A stretch of 64,000 nt of DNA from Cellulophaga sp. HaHaR_3_176 (lineage in GTDB: Bacteria; Bacteroidota; Bacteroidia; Flavobacteriales; Flavobacteriaceae), in contig NZ_CP058990.1 of the NCBI RefSeq assembly GCF_019021925.1, positions 124,001-188,000 of the forward strand, written 5' to 3'. Under the pieces are notes generated by a model, which worked only from the letters and a program-made list of their open reading frames with translations, was not told the DNA's origin and did no database searches. Position numbers and translations under genes: made by a program. This document shows, piece after piece, positions 44,642 through 54,216 of the stretch; the stretch's first letter is position 1, and each line of letters begins with the position of its first letter.

Positions 44642-47137
44642 ATGACATATAACCTATCCAATCAAGTTAAAGATGTACTACATATTGCTGAAGCAAATGC
44701 TAAAGGATATTTAAATAGTACGTATGGTGCATCACATATTTTTAGAGCACTTTTACATAAAGAAATAGGCTTAAGATCACTTATTGAAAACATAGATGGA
44801 GACATTTATTACCTTGAAGAGTGGGCAGATGTAAGAATGGAATCTTTGCCGAGATCAAGTAAAATTTCAGATGTCATTTTAGGAGATCAATCTGTAGATG
44901 TTGTTTTAAACGAGGCAGAAATGGTTAAGCTAAAACTAGGATTAGAAGAAATTGATCCTGTTTGTGTTTTAGCAGCTTTATGTACTCCAGGTGTTGGGTT
45001 TTCTTATGAGCAATTAAAAACATTGCCTTTAACAAGAGAGCAAATACTTTTGGCTACTGCCGGTACAAGTACAAGTGGAAAAAGTTCAAATTCAGTAAAT
45101 CAAAAAGCAAGTTCAAACGCATCAGGCAGCAATGCCGCTAAAAATGATGTGCTTGCGAAATATTGTATTGATAAAACATTACAAGCAAAAAGCTCAGAGT
45201 TACAAAAAATAAAAAGTAGAGACGCAGAAACTAAAACTATAGTAGAAATTTTTGGTCGATACTCTAAACCTAACGTGTTAATTACAGGAGAGCCAGGTGT
45301 AGGTAAAACAGCACTTTTAGATGGTTTTACTGAAGCTATTGTAAATGGCGATGTTCCTGCAGCGTTAGCAAATGCTCAAATTTTCGAATTAAATTTTATT
45401 GAATTAGTTTCTAGTGCAACATATAATGGAGAGGTTGAAGACCGTTTCAAGAAAATATTAGAAGCTATAAAAGAATTCGAAAAACCTATTTTTTTAATAG
45501 ATGAGCTTCATAATTTAACAGACAAAGACGGTCCTACAAAAGGCTTGATAAATATTTTAAAAGCAGAACTAGTAAAAGGAGAAATTACAATATTAGCAAC
45601 AGTTACAAATGATGCTTTTAGAAAGCATATTGAAAATAACGAGACGCTAGCTAGAAGATTTGAAATCATCCGTTTAGAAGAGCCATCAGAAGAAGATGCC
45701 TTTAGAATGATTGAGCATACGCTATCTGGTTATAGCGCTCACCACGGTTTAAAAGTAGATAAAGAAACAATAGAAGAGGCAATACGTTTGTCGAAAAGAT
45801 TCAATAAAGATAGAAGTTTACCAGATTCAGCAATAGATTTATTAGACCGAACGATGTCTGCAAATAAATTTATGTTAGAAACTACTGAAACGGTTGTGAA
45901 AACGTTACAAGATGAGGTTAATGAAATTGTTTCTAGCGATATAACAGAAGAAGAAAAGTATGGTAAATTAAGTTGGATTTACGATACACTAAAAAATAGA
46001 TTAAGCTATTTGCTGTTTACGGTAATAGATGAAGATGATTTTAAAAAGAAGCAAGGTACATCACTAGAACTGTCAGAGCAGCTAGAAAATGTGCTTTCTA
46101 TATTTAGTACGCATGGCTCAACGGCTAAAGAAGCAATTACGAAAGATGATGTTTCTGCAACAATAGCAAACAAAACAGGTATTCCAATAGGTCAGCTACA
46201 AGCAAATGAAAAAGAACGCTTGCTAGAAATGGAAAATATTTTAAAGAAAAGAGTTGTAGGTCAGGATCATGCTGTAAAAACTATTTCAGAAGCTGTTTTA
46301 GAATCTAGATCAGGACTTAGTAAACCAGGGCTGCCTATAGGGTCTTTTTTCTTTACAGGTCCAACAGGTACAGGTAAAACAGAACTAGCTAAAGCTCTAG
46401 CTGAATTTTTATTTCAAACTCAAGATGCTATTTTAAGATTTGATATGTCGGAGTTTAAAGAAGAACATTCTGCTGCTTTATTATACGGAGCACCTCCAGG
46501 CTATGTAGGGTATGAAGAAGGTGGGGTTTTAGTAAATAAAATACGTGAAAAACCATATTCTATAGTTTTATTTGATGAAATAGAAAAAGCACACCCTTCT
46601 GTATTTGATATTTTCTTGCAGATTTTAGACGAAGGAAAATTAAATGACAGATTAGGTAAAACAGGAGATTTTTCTAACGCAGTAATTCTTTTTACTTCAA
46701 ATATAGGGAGTGAGCATGTGGTAAACTCTTTTAATAAGGGAACAATACCAGAATCTTCTGAATTAATGGGGTTGATGGGTATGAATTTCAGGCCTGAATT
46801 TTTAGGGAGATTAACTGAAATTGTACCATTTGCACCAATTACAAAAGAAAATATAGTTCGAATTTTCAATATTCAAATGAAAGATTTATTGAAAGCTTTG
46901 AAAAAACAAGAAATTACGTTAATACTAAGTGAAGAAGCACAACATTACCTAGCAAATAAAGGGTTTACACCAAAGTACGGAGCTAGGCCATTGCGTGGTA
47001 CTATTAGAAATGAACTTACAAGGCCTTTATCAAGGCTTTTAATTACAGGTAAAATTAAAAAAGGAGACATTGTTAAACTAGATATTGAAAACGAATCATT
47101 GAAATGGGAGTTACCTAAAGAGTTAGTTTTAAATTAA
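44642..47137 (+). CDS. tssH: T6SS AAA+ ATPase TssH (ClpV)
   Basis: Disassembles the contracted sheath for reuse. The 831-residue Clp-type ATPase has an N-domain (to about residue 150, ending in a Ser/Asn-rich linker) and two AAA+ modules. The first has GEPGVGKTA near residue 217 and FLIDELHNL. The second has GPTGTGKTE near 573, VLFDEIEKAHPSVF, and the arginine-finger and sensor region KYGARPLRGTIRNEL. A middle helical domain lies near residues 410-470. Gene order with tssB and tssC separates it from housekeeping ClpB. The following tssB lies 51 bp downstream. Confidence 0.92.
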   Translation: MTYNLSNQVKDVLHIAEANAKGYLNSTYGASHIFRALLHKEIGLRSLIENIDGDIYYLEEWADVRMESLPRSSKISDVILGDQSVDVVLNEAEMVKLKLGLEEIDPVCVLAALCTPGVGFSYEQLKTLPLTREQILLATAGTSTSGKSSNSVNQKASSNASGSNAAKNDVLAKYCIDKTLQAKSSELQKIKSRDAETKTIVEIFGRYSKPNVLITGEPGVGKTALLDGFTEAIVNGDVPAALANAQIFELNFIELVSSATYNGEVEDRFKKILEAIKEFEKPIFLIDELHNLTDKDGPTKGLINILKAELVKGEITILATVTNDAFRKHIENNETLARRFEIIRLEEPSEEDAFRMIEHTLSGYSAHHGLKVDKETIEEAIRLSKRFNKDRSLPDSAIDLLDRTMSANKFMLETTETVVKTLQDEVNEIVSSDITEEEKYGKLSWIYDTLKNRLSYLLFTVIDEDDFKKKQGTSLELSEQLENVLSIFSTHGSTAKEAITKDDVSATIANKTGIPIGQLQANEKERLLEMENILKKRVVGQDHAVKTISEAVLESRSGLSKPGLPIGSFFFTGPTGTGKTELAKALAEFLFQTQDAILRFDMSEFKEEHSAALLYGAPPGYVGYEEGGVLVNKIREKPYSIVLFDEIEKAHPSVFDIFLQILDEGKLNDRLGKTGDFSNAVILFTSNIGSEHVVNSFNKGTIPESSELMGLMGMNFRPEFLGRLTEIVPFAPITKENIVRIFNIQMKDLLKALKKQEITLILSEEAQHYLANKGFTPKYGARPLRGTIRNELTRPLSRLLITGKIKKGDIVKLDIENESLKWELPKELVLN

Positions 47138-47188
47138 TTATATTTAGGTGTAACTAAAATTTCATAAAATTATTAAAACAAAAAAGAT

Positions 47189-47638
47189 ATGAGCAATCAG
47201 GCCTACGGATTAGGGGGAACTGAAGTGAAAAGAGAAAGCATAGAATCTCTTCAGGAAATACCACAGAACAGAACTATTTTAGTAGAAAAATTAACTCAAG
47301 ATCAGCCTTTGAGACCAGAAATGGTAAAAGGTTTAAAAACAGTTGGTGAAGTTTTTCAACACTATGCGCCCAAATTAGATTTGTCTTTTGAAACAAGTGA
47401 AGGGGTAGAGTCTAAAGGGACTTTGAAATTTAATAACCTTGGCGATTTTGGGAAAAAAGGAATTGTAAATCAAAGTGAGTTTTTAAGTGATTTAGATACG
47501 GAAAAAGAGCAATTCCAAAAAGTTGTAAAACAACTTAAAACAAATAAAATTTTGAAAGCAGCTTTAAGCAATCCAGAAGCTAAGGAAGCATTGCTTAATA
47601 CAATAAAAGATATGATTTCTGAACTTGATAATAATTAG
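47189..47638 (+). CDS. tssB: T6SS sheath small subunit TssB
   Basis: Contractile sheath subunit that pairs with TssC. The 149-residue protein reads SLQEIPQNRTILVEKLTQDQ near the start. It then has the central DLSFETSEGVESKGTLKFNNLGDF and a C-terminal helix (EQFQKVVKQLKTNKILKAAL). It is three bases from tssC. The same fold appears as the N-terminal part of the fusion protein at 49127. Confidence 0.92.
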   Translation: MSNQAYGLGGTEVKRESIESLQEIPQNRTILVEKLTQDQPLRPEMVKGLKTVGEVFQHYAPKLDLSFETSEGVESKGTLKFNNLGDFGKKGIVNQSEFLSDLDTEKEQFQKVVKQLKTNKILKAALSNPEAKEALLNTIKDMISELDNN

Positions 47639-47640
47639 AC

Positions 47641-48995
47641 ATGGCTAAAACAGAAAAAGCAAATCAGCAACAAGGTACAGCTCAGGCAACTGTAGAAACT
47701 AAAAAAAAAATAACGATATTCTTATAAAATATGGTGGTTTTGATTTAGTTGAGGCGACTATTGATGGTAGTCAGAATATGAACCCAGAACGTAAGGCACG
47801 TAAAAATATATTTCTTACAGAGAGTTCAAAAAAGTTAGAGCGTAAAACGGTAAAGAAAACTTTAGAAATATGGTCTTCAATACTTTCTAGTTCAGAAGAT
47901 ATTTCTGAAATGGTTGAAAACGCAGAGAAACAATCAGAAATTGCAAGTAAGACTTTAGATAAAAATGTAAGTTTAGCATTAAAAGAAACTAGAGATTTAG
48001 AGCGCTCGTACCGTTCTATGGCCCTTTTCTTTAAAAATGCAGAAGAAGAAAAAATAAGAAACGTAACTATTGTTAACGCAGAGCTAGATCAAATTAAAGA
48101 TTTAGATAATACTAGTTTTGTAGATGCTATTACGGCAGAATTAAGAGATAGCTACGATCGTTTAGATCTTAGTGATAACTACGGTATTTTGGTAATTCCG
48201 GGTTACTTGGGCTCTAAAATGGTGGTAGATAAATGGGCTAAAATTGCTTATGATAATAAAGTAATGCTTGTTACCGATTTTGAACATTTAGACGAGCCGG
48301 ATGATGTGCTTGAAATGTTTGAAGCTGCAAAATTAACAGGCAGCGATAACTATCTTTCAAACGTTATGATGACATGTAACTGGCTTTTAGGTCGTGAAAA
48401 ACTTGAAGAAGTTGGTGAAGAAGATAACTTGTATGTTCCGCCATCAGGAGCTTTAGCAGGTAAGCTGTATCAAACTTTAATGTCGCAAGTTGCTGCAGGT
48501 AAAAAGTACGGTGGAATGAGTGAAGTAGCTAACGTGAAATTTGATCTTAGAAAAAGCGAAATCACTAATTTAGAAAAAATAGGTTTAGTGCCTATGGTAA
48601 ATGAATATGGAAAAGTAATGGCATTCTCTGCCAAAACATTATTTAACGGCGATAATTTAGGCCTGCAAACATACTCAGTAGTACGTGTTTTTGATTATGT
48701 TACAAAAGTACTTATGGATTTTCTTAACAGAAGAGCTTTTGAGAACTTTAACGCGAAAACTAGATCAGAATTAAACAGCCAAATAGTTAAGTTTTTGGAT
48801 AAAATTTCTGGACCAGGTAAGCTTATTGAAGATTTTACAATAAAACGTTTTGAGCAAGATCCTGTTCAAAAAGATCGTATTCATTTAGATATACATATGA
48901 AACCTTATTTTCCAGCTAAAAACTTTTTGATCAAATTAGATGGTCAAAAAGGAGATGATGGTACGGATTGGGAAACAGAGTACGAACAAAAATAA
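47641..48995 (+). CDS. tssC: T6SS sheath large subunit TssC, frame broken at an A10 tract
   Basis: Sheath subunit that forms the contractile outer tube with TssB. ATG 47641 starts 3 bases after tssB, but reading in frame meets TAA at 47725 after 28 codons. One -1 step inside the A10 run 47701-47710 (slippery A AAA AAA) rejoins KKNNDILIKYGGFDLVEATI and the rest, giving a product of 451 residues. Conserved parts are FVDAITAELRDSYDRLD, VIPGYLGSKMVVDKWAKIA and AFSAKTLFNGDNLGLQ. The frame-0 alternative from ATG 47778 would lack about 45 N-terminal residues. Slippage, phase variation, true inactivation or an assembly error could each explain it. Confidence 0.85.
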
Positions 48996-49126
48996 AATTA
49001 ATGTTATAAAATGCTATTTAGCACTCTTGCTCTTCACTTATTTTAAGTTAACGCAAGGTGTTGAATAGTATTTTTTTTTACTCTACACCCAAATACACCT
49101 ATAAACCTTAACCTTTATACATCTAC

Positions 49127-50857
49127 ATGGCTCAAGTTTTTGGATCACAATTTATTAAGAAAAAACAGACGGATATTCGTAACGGAATAAGTAATATTCC
49201 TACGAATAGAACTATGTATTTAGAGCAATTAACACTCTCTGTACCCGTAAAACCATTACTGGTAAAGGGCTTAGGAAGTTTACAGAGTATTTTTAATTAC
49301 TTCAGGCCTTCTGTGGCCGTTTTTCATGAAGATTACCAAGGAGCAATAGCAAAAGAAACATTTGTATATGCTTCATTAGATGACTTTGAACCTGAGAATT
49401 TAGTAACCAAAAGTGCAGTGTTAAAGCAGTTAAAAATACAACAGGTTAATTGTTTAGAACTTTTAAAAGCAGAAGATAATACTCGTTTTTTTACTAAAAT
49501 AACAAAAGATAAAGAAGTACTAGAAAATTTTTTATTAGAATTTGAAAGTGCTCTAGGTAAAGGCACTGAACTAGATTTTATTGAAAAACAGTTAAAAGCT
49601 AAAACTTCAATTTTAAAAATGCTGTTTTCTCATACAAATATTTCTTATACGGTAGATAGGTTAAAGAAAGCCAAATTAAAAAGCAGTTATAAAAGTTTAA
49701 AAGGTGAATTATCGGCTCTTTGTTACTTATGGCATTATCTATTTATAAACACGACCTCTAAATCAGATTTTCAAAAAAGAGGAAAAGAGTATTATACTGT
49801 AGTTGAAGATAGGTTTAAAGCTAATCTTTTAAATATTTTAGAAATAGCAAAACCTTTAGAGATCGCTTATTATGGTTTAAACCATTTTATAAAAAATACA
49901 GAAGAAGAAAGTATTTCTAACCTTACTATAATAAATGTAGATAAAGAGAATTGCAGCACATTAGATAATCCAGTTTTTTTTAATTTAGTAGCAAAAGAAT
50001 TAAAAGATACTTATGATAGGCTAGATATGATGGACCATTATAGTTTAATGGTGTTTCCTGGTTATTTTGGGTCGCATAATGTACTTACCCAATGGTCAAA
50101 AATTGCAAGCGAACATAAAGTAGTATTAGTAACAGATTTTTCAGATTTAGACACACCAGAAGATGTTGTAGAACTTTTTGAAAAAGCAGAACATGTGCAG
50201 CAAGAAACATATTTAGCAAATACAATAATGACCTGTAATTGGTTGGTGGCTCGCGGGGCAAACAAATGGTTAGGAGAAAAAGAACCTTTATATGTAGCAC
50301 CATCGCCAGCATTAGCAGGTAAACTATATTCAAGCCTTTTATCACAAGCATGTGCAGGTACCGAATTTGGTAGAATTAATAGTAGTAAAGGTGTTCGGTT
50401 TTTAATGACAAAAAATGATTTGTCGACTATAGAACAAAAAGGACTGATACCGATGTACTATACAAATGGCAATACCATTGCATACTCTGCTAAAACCTTG
50501 TTTAATGGTGATAATTTAGGTTTGCAAACCTATAGTGTAGTTCGTGTATTCGATTATTTATCAAAAGTACTTGTCGATTATTTAAACCAACGAACTTTTG
50601 AAAACTTCAATGTTAATATTCGAAAAGAGACAATGGAAGAAATTATACAGTTTTTAGATAAGCATGTAGGGTCAGGTAGGTTGATAAGCAATTTTAAAGT
50701 GTTGCGTTTTGAGAAGGATCCAAAACATAAAGATCAAGTGCTTTTAAACTTAAATATTACACCCTATTTTCCTGCAAAAAATTTCTTGATACGCATGTAT
50801 GGTAAAAGTGATATGAATACAAGTAGTTGGAAAACAGATTATAGTTTAGTAAAATAA
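49127..50857 (+). CDS. TssB-TssC fusion sheath-like protein
   Basis: A 576-residue protein joining both sheath subunits. Residues about 1-150 follow TssB: NGISNIPTNRTMYLEQLTLS parallels QEIPQNRTILVEKLTQDQ of tssB, and VKGLGSLQSIFNYF parallels VKGLKTVGEVFQHY. Residues about 200-576 follow TssC: VFPGYFGSHNVLTQWSKIA, then a 24-residue stretch from SAKTLFNGDNLGLQ onward identical to TssC, ending YFPAKNFLIRM. It sits 131 bp after tssC and just before the extended Hcp. A minor sheath subunit, a cap or an end piece are possible roles; all are inference. Confidence 0.86.
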   Translation: MAQVFGSQFIKKKQTDIRNGISNIPTNRTMYLEQLTLSVPVKPLLVKGLGSLQSIFNYFRPSVAVFHEDYQGAIAKETFVYASLDDFEPENLVTKSAVLKQLKIQQVNCLELLKAEDNTRFFTKITKDKEVLENFLLEFESALGKGTELDFIEKQLKAKTSILKMLFSHTNISYTVDRLKKAKLKSSYKSLKGELSALCYLWHYLFINTTSKSDFQKRGKEYYTVVEDRFKANLLNILEIAKPLEIAYYGLNHFIKNTEEESISNLTIINVDKENCSTLDNPVFFNLVAKELKDTYDRLDMMDHYSLMVFPGYFGSHNVLTQWSKIASEHKVVLVTDFSDLDTPEDVVELFEKAEHVQQETYLANTIMTCNWLVARGANKWLGEKEPLYVAPSPALAGKLYSSLLSQACAGTEFGRINSSKGVRFLMTKNDLSTIEQKGLIPMYYTNGNTIAYSAKTLFNGDNLGLQTYSVVRVFDYLSKVLVDYLNQRTFENFNVNIRKETMEEIIQFLDKHVGSGRLISNFKVLRFEKDPKHKDQVLLNLNITPYFPAKNFLIRMYGKSDMNTSSWKTDYSLVK

Positions 50858-50884
50858 TTAATAAAATAGCCGCTAGGTGTCATA

Positions 50885-51583
50885 ATGAAAGGCATACTAG
50901 AAATAAACGGAGATAAATTAAATGTGCTATACTTTAATAATGGTATACATACAGAGGTAGATAGTACAGGCAGGCCATGGGGTATGCCAAAAGGTGGTGT
51001 ATTTAGTATAACAATACCTTTAACAAGTAATATTGGTGGTTTAACTAGAGCAGCTTTAGATGATACATTACAGGTAAAAGGTGAGCTTTTATTTTACCAG
51101 TGGGATATGCTTAAAATAGCCTCAAAATTAGAATTTGCAAATGCCCATGTGATATAATACTCAGAGCATTTTAATCACGATAGTAGTGAGCCACCATTAA
51201 TAAATATAGTTTTCAGCCCTGGTATTCAGCGTTTAAATAATGAAGATATTTTTGAGAAACCTTGGAACCCTAGTAATCCTTTTGCGGAGGCTCCGGTGGT
51301 TGTGGAGGAAACAGGTGCACCTGAAATCATAGAAACATATTATGAAGATACAGATAGAAACAGAATACCGGATAATAAAATTAGAATTGGACAAGAAGTG
51401 AATTTAATAATTAGAACAAGAAATGCAATTGGAGAGTTAGTTTCTATAGATTTGGCTGATAATTGTAGAGATTTTGAATTTAACGGAGAATTATTGGAGA
51501 ATGATATTTTAGAAGACATTGTCATTAGATCAAATACACAACAAGTAGGTCTTAAAATTGTAAAAGAACAACATGAAGAATAA
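50885..51583 (+). pseudogene. Extended Hcp (TssD) with C-terminal domain, interrupted by one in-frame TAA
   Basis: Residues 1-90 are Hcp-like (MKGILEINGDKLNVLYFNNG, DSTGRPWGMPKGGVFSITIP). The frame then meets TAA at 51155 and continues in the same frame without any other stop to 51583. The stop falls where TssD at 43750 has Lys in MVKYSESF; here VI-stop-YSEHF, so one AAA-to-TAA change explains it. The downstream 142 codons finish the Hcp fold and add a Pro-rich linker and an Ig-like extension (PDNKIRIGQEVNLIIRTRNA). Such 'evolved' Hcp proteins load effectors. The next gene is the likely passenger. As written the product is truncated. Confidence 0.83.
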
Positions 51584-51612
51584 GGTCAGAAATAATTATA
51601 AATAGTATAACA

Positions 51613-53169
51613 ATGGGAAGAGTTTGGTTTAATGCTCATGAGCATATTACTAGTGCTTTTGAAGATTTAATAATATTTGAGCCAAAAATAACTAATGCGT
51701 ATTTTGCTGAAAAAGTGGTTTCTGAAAACTCTTCTTCAAATACCTTAACAGTTGCTTTTAATGAAATTCATCAAGGAATTTTAGGGAGAGATGTTTATAT
51801 AGTTGTTGAAACGGAAGGTTTTGTACCTATAGGAGAGTCAATCTTTTCTGAAATAAGAGCAAATCTCAAAATTAATTTTAAGACAGGAGATTGTAATCTT
51901 ACAGGGACCGCTGATGAAGTTTTACAAATAACTGATGGTACGGCTGATGTGAGCGAATTTGTTACTCAGGTAGGCAGTACAGAAGTTTTGAACGACACAG
52001 AAGGTAATTGTGTGTATACTAATTTAGAAGATTATGTTGATAAAGCTATTTTTAAAGTATCATTTCGACCAAATACCCGTGATACTTTTGATGAATGGGC
52101 GGAAAATATATATAAAGTAGGCATGGATTTACCATCTATTGTAATACAAGTTTTACCTGAAGACTATAACATGGTTGTTGTGTATGGAGCTAATGCAAAT
52201 TCATGGACTCAATTACCAGGTGATAATATTTTTGCTAATAGTGAAGGTCATCTATTTAAGTTGGAGAATAAAAATGTATATGAAATTTATCATGGAGATA
52301 ATTTGTATAACAACTTTGATGAGATAAGCATTAATGGTGAATTGGTAAGGAAGAGAATTGGTGAAATTGTAAATGATTGGTCAAGAATTGATCAATTTGA
52401 TGAAGAGGATCCTAAGCACATTGTTGTTTATTTTTATAGAGATAACAACGATAATATCCATGAGATATGTACGACTGAGAGGCATAGAATTAGAGCAAAA
52501 GCGAGAACAAATAATGTGCCAATTATAGCGCAAAGAGGTCAATTATTGGATTCTGTTGATTTTACTGCCAATAGAGCTGCTGGTGAAGATATTGACGCCT
52601 CAAGTTTAGAAATTTATGAAACAGGAACCTACAGTGATAATAATGGATACAGTGCTAAATGGTATGCCAATCAAAATAATGAAGTATATTTAATAGATGC
52701 AGATATTGAAAGAATTGAAGGGGTTGGAGGACAAAATTTTAGTGCATTAGAATATAATGATATAACGTCAGGATTGAGGGTTGCATTTGCTTATCAAGAT
52801 ACAAGGAGAAGATTTGCTAATCCAATTTTATTTGCAGGTATAATTGGTGCTTTGGCAGAATTAAATTTAAATCATAACACATCTAACATTTATATTATAT
52901 CTGAAGGTTTTGCTTATATTGATGGCTCATGTTACCCTAGTTCAGGCCATGTAAATGGTATGGCATATGATACTCATTATTTAATGAATCAAGATGATCA
53001 ACAGGTATTTATTAATAGTTTGTCTCATTATGGTTTTGGGAGAAATATTGTGGGATGTAATATGTCTTATGATAATTCTGTTAATGATTGTGGTGAATAT
53101 GGTAATATTCACGAAAATCATATGCACAGTGATACGTTTTTTATTAATCGATTGCATAATATTAATTAA
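51613..53169 (+). CDS. Predicted T6SS effector with M15-type zinc peptidase motif
   Basis: A 518-residue protein with no signal peptide, following the extended Hcp by 29 bp. Residues about 1-370 are beta-rich and not recognised; they may bind the Hcp extension. The C-terminal domain has S444-G-H446-V-N-G-M-A-Y-D453, an exact SxHxxGxAxD motif of M15/LD-endopeptidase-type zinc peptidases, and a later H503-M-H505-S-D507 that can supply the third ligand. This predicts cleavage of peptidoglycan stem peptides in the target periplasm. Two lipoprotein genes follow directly, as expected for periplasmic immunity. Activity is inferred from motifs. Confidence 0.72.
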   Translation: MGRVWFNAHEHITSAFEDLIIFEPKITNAYFAEKVVSENSSSNTLTVAFNEIHQGILGRDVYIVVETEGFVPIGESIFSEIRANLKINFKTGDCNLTGTADEVLQITDGTADVSEFVTQVGSTEVLNDTEGNCVYTNLEDYVDKAIFKVSFRPNTRDTFDEWAENIYKVGMDLPSIVIQVLPEDYNMVVVYGANANSWTQLPGDNIFANSEGHLFKLENKNVYEIYHGDNLYNNFDEISINGELVRKRIGEIVNDWSRIDQFDEEDPKHIVVYFYRDNNDNIHEICTTERHRIRAKARTNNVPIIAQRGQLLDSVDFTANRAAGEDIDASSLEIYETGTYSDNNGYSAKWYANQNNEVYLIDADIERIEGVGGQNFSALEYNDITSGLRVAFAYQDTRRRFANPILFAGIIGALAELNLNHNTSNIYIISEGFAYIDGSCYPSSGHVNGMAYDTHYLMNQDDQQVFINSLSHYGFGRNIVGCNMSYDNSVNDCGEYGNIHENHMHSDTFFINRLHNIN

Positions 53170-53873
53170 TGAGACATAGTTACATAATATTTGGTTTATT
53201 AATACTGTTAATTTCTTGTAAATATAAAAATGAGACAAATGTTCCTCAAAGTAAAGTCAGATCAATGGGAACTAGTGATATTTCACTACAATTTAGATTT
53301 GATACAGTAAATAAAGAAGAACTCAAATTACCATTAGGGTATTCAAAAATAACTCTTTTAAAATCTGTGAAAAACCTTAATTATGATTGTTATAAAGGTG
53401 CCTTAGATAATACAGTACTAACTATTACTAACTTTGGTTTTAAAGATAATATTAGTAGCCATAAATTTTTTAATCAACTTATAGAAGAGAGTAAAGATTC
53501 ATTAAATATTGCCTTAAGTAATAATTACTATGCTAACCTTAAAGAAAGAAGTTATTTTATTTCAAGCTCTTATATTCAAAAAGGAAATTTGAAAATATTC
53601 TTTTTAAAAACTGTTTACAGCAGAGTGTACGACAATAAAAAAGGAATAGAAAATATATATTTAATATCCTCAAAAGATGGTAATGTTATCGATATATGCA
53701 ATATATATTATCATGCAGTAAGGACGCATAGTATGGAATCTAGGTTTTTTCACCTAAGTAAAAACTGGAATGTAAGTACTGCTATTTATACGAACATAGA
53801 AGGGGATATTTCAATTAGAGGTATTAATAAATTTAAAATTGATGATAATGGTTATTTTAGTAAGCTAAATTAA
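53169..53873 (+). CDS. Lipoprotein, candidate immunity protein
   Basis: A 234-residue lipoprotein with lipobox Cys17 (LILLISCKYKNE). Its ATG overlaps the last base of the effector stop, which points to coupled translation. The mature part has mixed alpha/beta character (FDTVNKEELKLPLGYSKITLLKS, NLKIFFLKTVYSRVYDN). No family is recognised. Position, export and coupling make it the best immunity candidate against the predicted peptidase. Confidence 0.65.
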   Translation: MRHSYIIFGLLILLISCKYKNETNVPQSKVRSMGTSDISLQFRFDTVNKEELKLPLGYSKITLLKSVKNLNYDCYKGALDNTVLTITNFGFKDNISSHKFFNQLIEESKDSLNIALSNNYYANLKERSYFISSSYIQKGNLKIFFLKTVYSRVYDNKKGIENIYLISSKDGNVIDICNIYYHAVRTHSMESRFFHLSKNWNVSTAIYTNIEGDISIRGINKFKIDDNGYFSKLN

Positions 53874-53890
53874 TTATTACGGAGAATTCA

Positions 53891-54195
53891 AAGAAAAAAA
53901 TAATATTATTTTCATTATTACTTTCCACTATTATTTTTCCTTTGTTATATGGTAGTAAATTTTATAACCCAGAGATCGTTTCAACGGTTCATAATGATTA
54001 TTAATAATAAGTCGAAATAAAACTAAGGATAGTGTTGAGTTATTAAATCAACTTACTTCCCCTGCTAACGCAGGCGACACGCTCGTGCCCGCATTATTTT
54101 CATCTTTTGCGCTCAGTGTAGATTTTTTTAATAAAAACCCTTCAATGCTTCCACCTATTGAAGATATTAAACATATTGTTCATGCATTGAAATAA
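53891..54195 (+). pseudogene. Remnant of a small exported protein
   Basis: No complete ORF. From 53891 a signal-peptide-like frame reads KKKIILFSLLLSTIIFPLLYG and stops at 54002. A second frame, shifted, reads KDSVELLNQLTSPANAGDTL and continues ALFSSFALSVDFFNKN to a stop at 54195. No start codon fits the first part. It looks like a decayed cargo or immunity gene. The second part contains a DNA stretch similar to 54992-55047. Confidence 0.5.
54074..54129 (+). repeat. Degenerate repeat, copy 1
   Basis: A 56-bp stretch beginning GCGACACGCTCGTGCCCGCA, clearly similar to 54992-55047 (GCGTCACGCTCGTGCTAGCA), the two copies lying about 920 bp apart on either side of the second lipoprotein gene. Both are much richer in G and C at the left end than their surroundings. 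Confidence 0.5.
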
Positions 54196-54216
54196 TTTAC
54201 TAATAAAATTTAATTT

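Noticed and set aside
47778..48995. tssC simply starting at ATG 47778
   Set aside because: The upstream frame reads KYGGFDLVEATIDGSQNMNP, which looks like genuine coding sequence. A start at 47641 directly after tssB fits the spacing, so the frame break is the better reading.
52981..53238. Small ORFs overlapping the end of the effector on both strands
   Set aside because: They are shadows of the effector frame, whose zinc-ligand codons lie there. Their sequences are low-complexity I, N and T rich.
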